Assembly: GCF_002796605.1 (NCBI RefSeq)
Contig: NZ_CP024923.1
Span: forward strand, 1,612,001 to 1,676,000
Length of the DNA: 64,000 bases
Direction: 5' to 3'
Origin: Sphingomonas psychrotolerans
Lineage (GTDB): Bacteria; Pseudomonadota; Alphaproteobacteria; Sphingomonadales; Sphingomonadaceae
The position numbers and the translations under genes were made by a program. A model generated the notes under the pieces. It was given only the letters and a program-made list of their open reading frames with translations, was not told where the DNA came from and made no database searches. Below are positions 33,992 to 41,715 of the stretch, in pieces; positions within the stretch are counted from its first letter, which is position 1; each line of letters begins with the position of its first letter.

Positions 33992-34473
33992 GGCTTTCGC
34001 CTCGCGAAATTCCGCCGCGCAATGACGATGCCGAGCCCGAGCAGCACCAGCGGCGCCAGCCACAGCGGCGCAGTGACCCAGCTCAACGGCGGATCATAAG
34101 TGACATAGTCGCCATAACGCTGGACCAGCCATTTGCGCACTTCGCCCGGAGATTCCCCTGCGGCGATCTGCTGGCGCACCAGCGCGCGCATGTCGCCGGC
34201 CATATCGGCATCGCTGTCGGCAATCGACTGGCCCTGGCAGACGAGGCACCTGAGCGTGTCCATCAGCGCCTTGGCCTTCGCCTCCTGCGCCGGATCGGCA
34301 AGCTGGGTATAGGCAAGATCGGCGGGGGGCAGGTTCGAATCGGCATGAGCGGGCGCCAGCGCCAGCAGCAGCCCGATCGTCATCCCGGCGAAAGCCGGGA
34401 CCTCAGGCCGCAAGCGCACCGCACGTCGCACGAGACCCCGGCCTTCGCCGGGGTGACAAGCACGGCGGATCAC
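33988..34473 (-). CDS. ccmH: CcmH thiol-disulfide component, N-terminus carrying a REP-derived insert
   Basis: The mature domain is typical CcmH (CcmL type): LRCLVCQGQSIADSDADMA holds the CxxC that reduces apocytochrome c, and a C-terminal transmembrane helix spans about residues 128-148. The N-terminus is odd. From GTG at 34473, which overlaps the dsbE stop (GTGA) and so looks like the ancestral start, the first ~30 residues include CHPGEGRG and VPAFAGMT, which are translations of a REP-like pair (34379-34457). The hydrophobic part of the signal, IGLLLALAPAHA, follows. A start at the internal ATG 34383 would give only a 14-residue signal. The frame is intact either way. Confidence 0.85.
   Translation of the reverse strand: MIRRACHPGEGRGLVRRAVRLRPEVPAFAGMTIGLLLALAPAHADSNLPPADLAYTQLADPAQEAKAKALMDTLRCLVCQGQSIADSDADMAGDMRALVRQQIAAGESPGEVRKWLVQRYGDYVTYDPPLSWVTAPLWLAPLVLLGLGIVIARRNFARRKP
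34379..34457. repeat. REP-like inverted pair, copy 4, inside ccmH
   Basis: GTCATCCCGGCGAAAGCCGG on the left and CCGGCCTTCGCCGGGGTGAC on the right are inverted units with 79 bases between outer edges, shorter than the ~100 of the intergenic copies. Unlike the others, this pair lies within coding sequence, in the ccmH signal-peptide region, and keeps the frame. Confidence 0.8.
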
Positions 34474-34994
34474 TTCGCCTTCTCCAGCTCGGCCAGCAAC
34501 AGCGGCACGTCGTCTTCGCGCACATCGCCGATATGCTGATACGCGATCCGCCCCGCGGCATCGATCACGAACGTCTCGGGCACGCCCGACGAACCCAGCG
34601 CCAGCTGCGCCCGGCTCGCTTTGTCATCGCCGATCCGCGCATAGGGGTCGCCGTTGCGCGCCAGAAATGCCTGCACTGCCGCGGGGGTGTCGCGGATCGC
34701 GATCGCGTCGATCTCCACGCCGGCTTGTTTGAGCTTCATCAGCTGCGGCGCTTCGGCGATGCACGGGATGCACCAGCTCGCAAAGACATTGAGCAGCCGC
34801 GGCTTGCCCTTCAATTCGGCGGAGGCGATCCCCGGCTTGCCGGGCAGCAGTGCCGGCAGCGCCAGCACGGGCAGCGGCTTGCCCACCATCGCCGAATGGA
34901 TCGTCCGATCGCCCGGCTTGATCAGACCGCTGGCGACGAGCCCGAATACGGCCGCGAACAGCACCAGGGGCGCCCAGATCAGCACCCGCCTCAT
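34470..34994 (-). CDS. dsbE: thiol:disulfide interchange protein DsbE/CcmG
   Basis: A 174-residue membrane-anchored periplasmic thioredoxin-like protein. One N-terminal transmembrane helix (about 5-24) precedes the fold. NVFASWCIPCIAEAP holds the CxxC and SSGVPETFVID the cis-Pro loop. It keeps apocytochrome c cysteines reduced for heme attachment. The ATG at 34994 overlaps the ccmF stop (ATGA). Confidence 0.92.
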   Translation of the reverse strand: MRRVLIWAPLVLFAAVFGLVASGLIKPGDRTIHSAMVGKPLPVLALPALLPGKPGIASAELKGKPRLLNVFASWCIPCIAEAPQLMKLKQAGVEIDAIAIRDTPAAVQAFLARNGDPYARIGDDKASRAQLALGSSGVPETFVIDAAGRIAYQHIGDVREDDVPLLLAELEKAK

Positions 34995-36925
34995 GCCCAC
35001 GATTCCGCTTCCGCGACCCGCCGCTCGCGCCGCACCCGCCCGATCAGTGCGATCAGCCCGCCCAGCGCGATCAGTCCACCGCCCAGCCAGATCAACGTCA
35101 CGAATGGCTTCCACCACAGCCGCAGCTGCCAGCGCCCCTTATCGTCGCCCTGGCCCAGCACGGTATAGAGCTGCCCGTCGAGCAGGGTGGTGATCGCCGC
35201 CTCGTTGGTGTTGGTTGGCGGGGTGCTGAAGAAGCGCTGCTGGGGGAACAATTCGAACATCGCGCCGTCGCCGCGCCGCACCTGCAGCCGGGCCTCGAGC
35301 GCCGACCAGTTCGGCCCCACTGTAGGGCGCACGTCGGCCAGGGTCACCCGGAAGGGGCCTACGGTGACGTTCTGCCCCACCTGGATCGCGGCAAGCCGTT
35401 CGGTCTTGAACGCGCTGTCCGCAGCCATCCCGGCGATGCTCACCGCGACGCCGAGATGCGCGATCACCATTCCCCAGACATGCAGCGGCGTGCGGCGCAG
35501 GTTACGTCGCGCCACCGGCGCCACGCTCGCCACACCGAGTCCGATCGCCAGGGCGATGCCGAGCACCGACACGAAATGCGCGCCGCCCGTCAATGCGAAG
35601 AGCAATGCGAACGCCACTCCCGCCGCCGCGGTCGGCACCAGCGCGCGCTTCGCCAGCGCGTTCATATTATCGCGCCGCCAGCGCAGCAACGGCCCCGCCG
35701 CAGTCGCGATCATCAGCGCCAGCGCCACCGGCACCAATGCCTTGTTGAAGAAGGGCGCACCGATCGAGAGCTGCACGCCGGCCGCCTGCGCCGCGAGCGG
35801 ATAGAGCGTGCCGATGAACACCACGCCGAGGATCACCGAGAGCAGCAGATTGTTGAGCACCAGCGCGCCTTCGCGGCTGACCAGCTGGAAGGTCGATCCC
35901 TGCGTGATCGTACCAACCCGCGCTCCGAACAGCGCCAGCGCCCCGCCGATATAGATGCCGAGCAGCGCGAGGATGAAGGTCCCGCGCGTCGGATCCACCG
36001 CAAAGGCGTGAACGCTGACCAGAATCCCCGATCGCACGAGGAAGGTGCCGAGCATCGACATCGCAAAGGCGACCAACGCGAGCATCAGCGTCCAGGCGCG
36101 CAGCCCGTCGCGGGTCGCGAGCACGGTCACCGAATGGAGCAAGGCAGTCGCCGCCAGCCACGGCATCAGCGACGCGTTCTCGACCGGGTCCCAGAACCAC
36201 CAGCCGCCCCAGCCGAGCTCGTAATAGGCCCAATAAGAGCCTGCGGTGATCCCGATCGTCAGGAAGATCCATGCGCCCAGCACCCATGGCCGCATCGCTT
36301 TCGCGAAGGCCGGTCCTACGTCGCGCGTCAGCAACGCGCCGACGGCGAAGCTGAACGCCACGGACAGTCCGACATAGCCGAGATAGAGCGTCGGCGGGTG
36401 GAAGGCCAAACCCGGGTCCTGCAGCAGCGGGTTGAGCCCCTGCCCGTCCGGTGCCGGCGGATCGAGCCGCACGAACGGGTTCGAGGCGAAGGCGAGAAAG
36501 GCATAGAAACCCAGCCCGATCGCCGCCTGCGCGCCGAGGGTCGCCGCCAGCGTCGCGCTGGCCAGCCGCCGCTCGAACGCCGCCACGCCCGCGCCCGCGG
36601 TGGCGAGCACGGTGACCCAGAGCAACATCGAGCCCTCATGGTTCCCCCATGCGCCCGCGACCTTGTAGATCAGCGGCTTGAGCGAATGACTGTTGGTCGC
36701 GACCAGCACCACCGACATGTCGCTGCGCACGAAAAGGGCGATCAGCAGCGCGAACGACAGGAGCGCCAGCAGCCCTTGCACCAAAGCGGTGCGGCGCAGC
36801 GCGGTCATCATCAGGCCGACGTTCGGATTTTCTCCCTGCTTCGCCGCGCCCCACGCCAGCATCAGCTGGACGAGCGCGAATGCCGCCGCGAGCCACAAGG
36901 CGGCGAGCCCGGCCTCGGCGATCAT
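34991..36925 (-). CDS. ccmF: heme lyase CcmF
   Basis: A 644-residue polytopic membrane protein. WGGWWFWDPVENASLMPWL is the heme-handling tryptophan-rich motif, and GNHEGSMLLW and AFHPPTLYLGYVG carry conserved periplasmic-loop residues including histidines. With CcmH and CcmI it ligates heme from holo-CcmE to apocytochrome c. The ATG at 36925 (MIAEAGLAALWLAAAF) is the usual start. It follows ccmE by 10 bases. Confidence 0.95.
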   Translation of the reverse strand: MIAEAGLAALWLAAAFALVQLMLAWGAAKQGENPNVGLMMTALRRTALVQGLLALLSFALLIALFVRSDMSVVLVATNSHSLKPLIYKVAGAWGNHEGSMLLWVTVLATAGAGVAAFERRLASATLAATLGAQAAIGLGFYAFLAFASNPFVRLDPPAPDGQGLNPLLQDPGLAFHPPTLYLGYVGLSVAFSFAVGALLTRDVGPAFAKAMRPWVLGAWIFLTIGITAGSYWAYYELGWGGWWFWDPVENASLMPWLAATALLHSVTVLATRDGLRAWTLMLALVAFAMSMLGTFLVRSGILVSVHAFAVDPTRGTFILALLGIYIGGALALFGARVGTITQGSTFQLVSREGALVLNNLLLSVILGVVFIGTLYPLAAQAAGVQLSIGAPFFNKALVPVALALMIATAAGPLLRWRRDNMNALAKRALVPTAAAGVAFALLFALTGGAHFVSVLGIALAIGLGVASVAPVARRNLRRTPLHVWGMVIAHLGVAVSIAGMAADSAFKTERLAAIQVGQNVTVGPFRVTLADVRPTVGPNWSALEARLQVRRGDGAMFELFPQQRFFSTPPTNTNEAAITTLLDGQLYTVLGQGDDKGRWQLRLWWKPFVTLIWLGGGLIALGGLIALIGRVRRERRVAEAESWA

Positions 36926-36935
36926 TTGGAGCCGG

Positions 36936-37370
36936 TCATTTGTCGAGAGTCTCGGTCTTGTGCATCTTGCCGGCGACTTGCGGCGGCATGTAGCGTTCGT
37001 CATGCTTGGCGAGCAGATTGTCCGCCGTGAAGCTGCCATCGGGGTTGAACTTGCCTTCGGCGACCACGCCCGAGCCTTCCTTGAACAGATCGGGCGCGAC
37101 GCCGCGAAACGCCACCGGCACCCTGGCCTTGCCGTCGGTCACCACGAAGGCGATCGAGATGCCGTCGGGCTGGCGCACCAGCGATCCCGCTTCGACCATT
37201 CCGCCCAGCCGCACTGCCTTGCCGAGCGGCAGCGGCTTGCCGGCCATGTCGCCCGGGGCATAGAAGAACGCCGCCTGGTCCTGGAGCGCCGAGAGCGCGA
37301 GTCCCGCTGCGCCGGCCACTGCGCCCAATGCGAGCAGCCCGAGCACGAGCCGCTGATGCTTGGGCTTCAT
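36936..37370 (-). CDS. ccmE: heme chaperone CcmE
   Basis: A 144-residue periplasmic protein with one N-terminal anchor (about 8-28) and an OB-fold. LAKHDERYMPP contains the histidine that binds heme covalently (HxxxY motif). It receives heme from CcmC and passes it to CcmF. Its ATG overlaps the ccmD stop (ATGA at 37367-37370). Confidence 0.95.
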   Translation of the reverse strand: MKPKHQRLVLGLLALGAVAGAAGLALSALQDQAAFFYAPGDMAGKPLPLGKAVRLGGMVEAGSLVRQPDGISIAFVVTDGKARVPVAFRGVAPDLFKEGSGVVAEGKFNPDGSFTADNLLAKHDERYMPPQVAGKMHKTETLDK

Positions 37371-37498
37371 CGTTCGCGCCTAAGCGATTCCGCCGCCGCC
37401 TCAGCCCGCCGCATCGACAGCCATGCCCAGGCCGCCAAACCGCCGGTGCCGAGCAACGTCACGGCATAAGCCGAATAGACGAACGCCCAATGATTCAC
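37367..37498 (-). CDS. ccmD: heme exporter subunit CcmD
   Basis: A 43-residue single-helix membrane protein: short N-terminus, helix FVYSAYAVTLLGTGGLAAWA, then a basic tail (RRAEAAAESLRRER). Size, topology and position between ccmC and ccmE match CcmD, which helps release holo-CcmE. GTG at 37498 overlaps the ccmC stop (GTGA). Confidence 0.85.
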   Translation of the reverse strand: MNHWAFVYSAYAVTLLGTGGLAAWAWLSMRRAEAAAESLRRER

Positions 37499-38214
37499 TG
37501 CGCCGCCATCCGCCGCATCCGCGCTTCGACCTTCTGCGTCGCGAGCATCGCCCGCATCCGCATCAGCACTACCCCGGCGAACAGCAACGTGAATCCGCCG
37601 ATCGTGAAGAATAACGGCCACAGCATCGACGAATCGATCGACGAACTGGTCAGCCCGATGCTCTGCCCCTGGTGCAGCGTATTCCACCACACCACCGAGT
37701 ACCGCACGATCGGCAACAACACCGAGCCCGATACTCCGAACAACGCCGCCACCCGCCCGTCCCCGCCGCGATCAGCATCAGCCCGGGCCAATGCAATGTA
37801 CGCGATGTAGACGAAGAACAGCAGCAGCATGCTGGTCAGCCGCCCGTCCCACTCCCACCAGGTGCCCCAGGTCGGTCGGCCCCAGATCGCGCCGGTGACC
37901 AGGCACAGCGCGGCGAACATCGCCCCCGCCGGCGCGATCGCGCGTGCGGCGATGTGCGCAAGCGGGTGCCGCCAGATCAGATAACCGAGGCTGGCCGCGG
38001 CCACCGCGGTCCAGCCCCCCATTCCCAGCCATGCGGCGGGAACATGGATATAGAGGATCCGCACGCTCTCCTTCTGGAGATAGTCCGCCGGGGTCTGGGT
38101 CAGCCCGCCCCACGCGCCGAACAACGCCAGCGCCACCCCCGCCCAGAACAGGACCGGCGTCAGCGGGCGCGCGAGCTTCAGGAAGCGCGTGGGATTGGCG
38201 AGTGCATGGATCAC
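37495..38214 (-). CDS. ccmC: heme export protein CcmC
   Basis: A 239-residue protein with six transmembrane helices. The tryptophan-rich motif GRPTWGTWWEWDGRLTS and two flanking histidines in periplasmic loops (YIHVPAAW, WWNTLHQGQS) bind heme for CcmE. GTG at 38214 (MIHALANPTRFL) gives the normal family start; no good ATG is in frame. The ABC subunits ccmA and ccmB are not next to it, so they must be elsewhere. It is the first gene of the ccm operon. Confidence 0.93.
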   Translation of the reverse strand: MIHALANPTRFLKLARPLTPVLFWAGVALALFGAWGGLTQTPADYLQKESVRILYIHVPAAWLGMGGWTAVAAASLGYLIWRHPLAHIAARAIAPAGAMFAALCLVTGAIWGRPTWGTWWEWDGRLTSMLLLFFVYIAYIALARADADRGGDGRVAALFGVSGSVLLPIVRYSVVWWNTLHQGQSIGLTSSSIDSSMLWPLFFTIGGFTLLFAGVVLMRMRAMLATQKVEARMRRMAAQ

Positions 38215-38435
38215 GGTACTGGCCCGCCAATAGCCGCCTTCGCCGGCGGAATCTACGTCGGGTTGTTTGCGGATAGCGGCGGCCTGCGATCTTCGCACTT
38301 GCGCGCCATCACTGCTGTCATCATGCTTTCGTCACGGGACCGTAAGGACAGGGCGCGGCCGCATTCCGGGAGAGTGCGCAACGCGGACACACGCCAGCCT
38401 TCCCCGGCTGCACCCATATTACAAGGATCAGGCCC

Positions 38436-39265
38436 ATGCCTTTCATAACCACCAGCGATGGAACCGAAATTTTCTATAAGGACTGGGGTCCCAAGACCGC
38501 GCAGCCGATCGTCTTCCACCACGGCTGGCCGCTCTCCGCGGACGATTGGGACGCCCAGCTGATGTTCTTCCTCGGCGAAGGCTATCGTGTGATCGCACAT
38601 GATCGCCGCGGACATGGTCGCTCGACCCAGACCGACACAGGCAACGAGATGGACACCTATGCCGCCGATGTGATCGAACTCGCCGCGGCGCTCGATCTCA
38701 AGGACGCCGTCCATATCGGTCACTCGACCGGCGGCGGCGAAGTGGCGCATTATGTCTCGCGCGCCGAAGCTGGCCGCGTCGCCAAGGCGGTGCTGATCGG
38801 CGCGGTCCCCCGATCATGCTCAAAACCGAAGCCAATCCCGGCGGCCTGCCGATCGAAGTGTTCGACGGAATCCGCGCGGGCGTCGCCAACAATCGTGCGC
38901 AATTTTACATCGATCTGCCAACCGGCCCCTTTTACGGTTTCAACCGCGAGGGCGCCGAAGTGAAACAGGGTGTGATCGACAATTGGTGGCGGCAGGGCAT
39001 GATGGGTGGAATCAAGGCGCACTATGATTGCGTTAAAGCCTTTTCCGAGACGGACTTCACCGAAGATCTCAAGAAAATCGACGTCCCGGTGCTGTTGCTC
39101 CACGGCGAGGATGACCAGATCGTTCCGATCGCCGATGCGGCGCTGATCGGGATCAAGCTGCTCAAGCACGGCTCGATCAAGACCTACCCGGGCTTCCCGC
39201 ATGGCATGGCGACAACGCATGCCGACGTCATCAACGCCGACCTGCTCGCCTTCATTCGCAGCTGA
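38436..39265 (+). pseudogene. chloroperoxidase-like alpha/beta hydrolase, split by a -1 frameshift
   Basis: Two frames give a complete 276-residue hydrolase of the non-heme chloroperoxidase/arylesterase group. The first half has [16 protein letters not shown] and HDRRGHGRS, and the nucleophile elbow [10 protein letters not shown]. The second half, in another frame, has HGEDDQIVP with the acid and GFPHGM with the histidine. The switch falls at GAVP-PIMLKT, where the plus strand has five C (GTCCCCCGATC, about 38806-38811); six would restore one frame. It may be a true pseudogene or a homopolymer read error. AAGGA precedes the ATG at 38436. Confidence 0.8.
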
Positions 39266-39273
39266 GCGACACG

Positions 39274-39300
39274 CCCCTCCCGGTTCGCCGGGAGGGGTTT
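39274..39300 (+). terminator. terminator with TTCG tetraloop
   Basis: CCCCTCCCGG (39274-39283) and CCGGGAGGGG (39288-39297) form a perfect 10-bp stem with a TTCG loop, followed by TTT. It lies between two convergent genes and belongs to the CCCCTCCC repeat type seen elsewhere in the window. Confidence 0.75.
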
Positions 39301-39686
39301 CAGCCCGCGCCCGAGAGGTTGTGGCCCACCGCCGCACGGATCAGCTCCTTGAGCGCCGCCTCGTCGATCGCGGCTCCTTCGTGGAAATCGATCGCGCGCC
39401 GGACATTACCGTCGAGGCTCGACGTGAACAGCCCTTTCGCATCGTCAAGCGCAGCGCCCTTGGCGAAGGTCATCTTGACTGCCTTCTTGTAGGTCTCGCC
39501 GGTGAACAGCATGCCCGCGTGATACCACGTTGGCACCCCGCGCCACTTCCATTCCTCGGTCACCTCAGGGTCGACTTCCTTGATCAGCGCGCGGATACGG
39601 GCGAGCGTCTCGCCGCGCCAGTCGCCTAGCTCCTCGATCCGCGCGTCGATCAGCTCGGACGGCGATTTGGCCTGCACTTCGCTCAT
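39300..39686 (-). CDS. DUF1801-domain protein
   Basis: A 128-residue soluble protein. ARIRALIKEVDPEVTEEWKWRGVPTWYHAGMLFTGETYKKAVKM (residues ~28-71) matches the DUF1801/YdhG-like fold, with the characteristic Trp-rich segment and a late FTSSLDGNVRRAIDFHEG. Function unknown. A second DUF1801 gene lies just upstream in the same direction, so the two may be an old duplication. Confidence 0.8.
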   Translation of the reverse strand: MSEVQAKSPSELIDARIEELGDWRGETLARIRALIKEVDPEVTEEWKWRGVPTWYHAGMLFTGETYKKAVKMTFAKGAALDDAKGLFTSSLDGNVRRAIDFHEGAAIDEAALKELIRAAVGHNLSGAG

Positions 39687-39705
39687 AGCCCTCTCCTTTC
39701 CTCTC

Positions 39706-40122
39706 TCACGGCACCCACCCCGGCAGCGCCACCGCCTGCCGGATCCAGTCGGCAAGCTGTGCCTCGTCGAGCGCCTCGCCCTCGTGTACGTGGAAATAGC
39801 GCGTGTTCGGGTCCTTCGCATCGATCGGGGGCAGCGGCTCCAGCCCCGCGCCGTTGAAGAAGGCCAGCTTGATGTACTTGTTGAAGCAGTGCATTCCGAG
39901 GAACCAGCTTTTGCCGTCCACGCCATAGAGCGGCGAGTTCCATTTGACTGCCTTGCGCACCCCGGGAAGCGTGCGCTCGATCAGCGCGTCGAGCCGCTGC
40001 CCGACCTCGCTTTTCCAACCCGGCATCGCAGCGATATAGACCTGCACTGGCGCATCGCCGTCGCCCTTGGCGACCTGCGGATTGCCGCCTGAGAGCAGCA
40101 CCGGCTCTTTCTTCGCAGCCAT
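39706..40122 (-). CDS. DUF1801-domain protein
   Basis: A 138-residue protein. DALIERTLPGVRKAVKWNSPLYGVDGKSWFLGMHCFNKYIKLAFF (residues ~46-90) is a clear DUF1801 core, with HVHEGEALDEAQLADWIRQA at the C-terminus. Function unknown. The ATG at 40122 overlaps the stop of the upstream small membrane gene (TGATG), so the pair is coupled. It forms part of an ArsR-SRPBCC-membrane-DUF1801-DUF1801 run. Confidence 0.82.
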   Translation of the reverse strand: MAAKKEPVLLSGGNPQVAKGDGDAPVQVYIAAMPGWKSEVGQRLDALIERTLPGVRKAVKWNSPLYGVDGKSWFLGMHCFNKYIKLAFFNGAGLEPLPPIDAKDPNTRYFHVHEGEALDEAQLADWIRQAVALPGWVP

Positions 40123-40337
40123 CACATGCGCGCGCCGCGCCGCTTGCCAAAATACGGCAGCGCAAAAAGATATAGTCCGGTACCCAACAGGAGAATCAGT
40201 GGCACCAGCGCCAGCATCCCCACCCACATAGGCGGCTGCCCGCCTTGGCTCATCACTACGATGTAAGTGATCACGCCCAAAGTGAAGGCGATCGCCAGCC
40301 AGCGATGCCCCTGTCGCACCCACATATTCGCGCTCAT
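40122..40337 (-). CDS. small two-helix membrane protein
   Basis: A 71-residue protein with two hydrophobic helices (about 12-30 and 38-61) and a basic tail (FGKRRGARM). It probably sits in the inner membrane. Family not recognised with certainty. It is coupled to the following DUF1801 gene. Confidence 0.6.
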   Translation of the reverse strand: MSANMWVRQGHRWLAIAFTLGVITYIVVMSQGGQPPMWVGMLALVPLILLLGTGLYLFALPYFGKRRGARM

Positions 40338-40366
40338 CTCACTCTCCCCTCAAAGCGGTTTGCCGC

Positions 40367-40798
40367 TCAGTCGATCTGCGCCGACACCTGCTCGAGCTTG
40401 TCGAGGAACTGCTTCCAGCCAGCATACGCGCCGCCGTAAGCCTGCTTCTGCGCGGGCCCGAAGCCCGCTTGTTCCATCCGCAGATGCGTGCCCGAAGCGG
40501 TCGGCGTCAGCGTAAAGGTCACCACGCTCTCCAGCGCGAACGCCGGATCGTCGCTCGCGAAATCCCAGGTGTAAGAGAGCATCCGCTGCGGCTCGACTTC
40601 GAGTACTTCGCAGTCGAGCACTCCGCCCCATTCGCCCCTTAGCTTGAACTGGTGGCCAACGATTGGCGCGAAGTCGTTCTTCATCAGCCATTCTTCCATC
40701 AGATGCGGCTGGGTCAGCGCGCGCCAAAGCCGCTCAGGCGGGTACGCGATCTCGCGCTCGACGACGACTATGCGCTTCTCGGTATCGATATCGGTCAC
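40367..40798 (-). CDS. SRPBCC (AHSA1-like) domain protein
   Basis: A 143-residue protein of the START/Bet v1-like fold. VVEREIAYPPERLWRALTQPHLMEEWLM is the hallmark N-terminal segment (residues ~12-39), and the C-terminal long helix is GGAYAGWKQFLDKLEQV. It may bind a hydrophobic ligand. Such genes are very often coupled to an ArsR-type regulator, as here (ATGA overlap at 40795-40798). Confidence 0.88.
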   Translation of the reverse strand: MTDIDTEKRIVVVEREIAYPPERLWRALTQPHLMEEWLMKNDFAPIVGHQFKLRGEWGGVLDCEVLEVEPQRMLSYTWDFASDDPAFALESVVTFTLTPTASGTHLRMEQAGFGPAQKQAYGGAYAGWKQFLDKLEQVSAQID

Positions 40799-41121
40799 TG
40801 GTCCATCCTTTTGAGCAGGTCCTCGAGATCGTCGAACCGCCGCTCCCAGAAGCCCGCCATCTGGCTGGTCCAGTCGAGCAGCGGCGCCAGCGCACCGGGC
40901 AGCGCGCGGTAATGCGTTTGCCGGCCCTCATGCCGGTCGCAGACGAGGCCAGCATCGCGCAGCACACCGAGATGCTTCGAAACCGCCGGCTGCGACACTC
41001 CGGCGCGCGCCGTCAGTGCGCCCACCGTCTGCTCGCCCTCGCGGCAAAGCCGCTCGAACAGCGCGCGCCGCGTCGGATCGGCAAGCGTCTTGAACAGCAG
41101 ATCGGGACCAAGTGGCGTCAC
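40795..41121 (-). CDS. ArsR-family transcriptional regulator
   Basis: A 108-residue winged-helix regulator. LLFKTLADPTRRALFERLCREGEQTVGALTARAGVSQPAVSKHLGVLRDAGLV spans the DNA-binding core (residues ~8-60). There is no ELCVC or other metal-site cysteine pair, so it belongs to the non-metal ArsR-SRPBCC type. GTG at 41121 is the apparent start. Dyads immediately upstream suggest autoregulation of the operon. Confidence 0.88.
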   Translation of the reverse strand: MTPLGPDLLFKTLADPTRRALFERLCREGEQTVGALTARAGVSQPAVSKHLGVLRDAGLVCDRHEGRQTHYRALPGALAPLLDWTSQMAGFWERRFDDLEDLLKRMDQ

Positions 41122-41122
41122 A

Positions 41123-41175
41123 ACTCATAACTCATTGGCTATGCATTTCTCATAACCAGCCAGTTATGCATGAGT
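41123..41175 (-). promoter_or_regulatory. ArsR operator/promoter region
   Basis: CATAACCAGCCAGTTATG (41151-41168) is a 6-bp inverted repeat with a 6-base spacer. ACTCAT occurs twice as a direct repeat (41123-41128, 41130-41135), with its complement ATGAGT at 41170-41175. The stretch is AT-rich and immediately precedes the regulator start. It probably contains the minus-strand promoter and the repressor site. Confidence 0.5.
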
Positions 41176-41287
41176 CAAGCACGGGAAGAGAGTTAATCGG
41201 CCCAACCCGGCTGGACAGCGTGATCGCATGCATCCAGCGTAGCGGCAGGCGCGTTGTATCGTGACCTGCAGTGAGGAGTATCGCGAC

Positions 41288-41464
41288 ATGATCCAAGGCC
41301 AGGACCCACGCTCCGCCGCAGCGATCACTGCGATGTCGCTCGATCTCGCCGAGCTACTCGCGACGATCGAGCAGGTGCGCGGACAGCTCCAGCGCGTGCA
41401 GGCCGGACTGATCTGCGCCCAGCTCGACGCCGCCGAAGCCGCGTCGCCCGCGAACCCGCAATAA
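41288..41464 (+). CDS. small hypothetical protein
   Basis: A 58-residue protein, MIQGQDPRSAAAITAMSLD then an amphipathic helix (LAELLATIEQVRGQLQRVQ) likely to form a coiled coil. GAGGAG at 41273-41278 stands 9 bases before the ATG, which supports translation. Family unknown; it stands alone on the plus strand between the ArsR gene and the sensor kinase. Confidence 0.5.
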   Translation: MIQGQDPRSAAAITAMSLDLAELLATIEQVRGQLQRVQAGLICAQLDAAEAASPANPQ

Positions 41465-41548
41465 GCCCGGACCGGTCGATCGCTGCACTTCCGGCTCCGC
41501 GATACGCCTCATGCTTCCAATATGCGGCGGGCCAGTCGTTTCGTGGGC

Positions 41549-41671
41549 ACTACGGGAAAAACCGTAGCCCGCCAGCGCGACGCGAAGCACACACACCTCT
41601 ACAATGAGAGGATAAATGTGGGCCCCCGCCCTCGGACAGCAACGTCGTGCCTAGGCGCACGCCTAGACGAC
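41549..41671. promoter_or_regulatory. two dyads upstream of the PAS kinase
   Basis: CTACGG (41549-41554) and CCGTAG (41561-41566) form an inverted repeat with spacer GAAAAA, a good candidate operator. GTCGT..CTAGGC (41644-41656) pairs with GCCTAGACGAC (41661-41671) around GCAC with two bulged bases, a strong hairpin in the likely leader. Both lie in the 251-base gap before 41716, which has no other gene. Confidence 0.4.
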
Positions 41672-41715
41672 TGTCCGGACACAAGATGCGGAGGCGTAGT
41701 GAGGGTGGCTCAACG

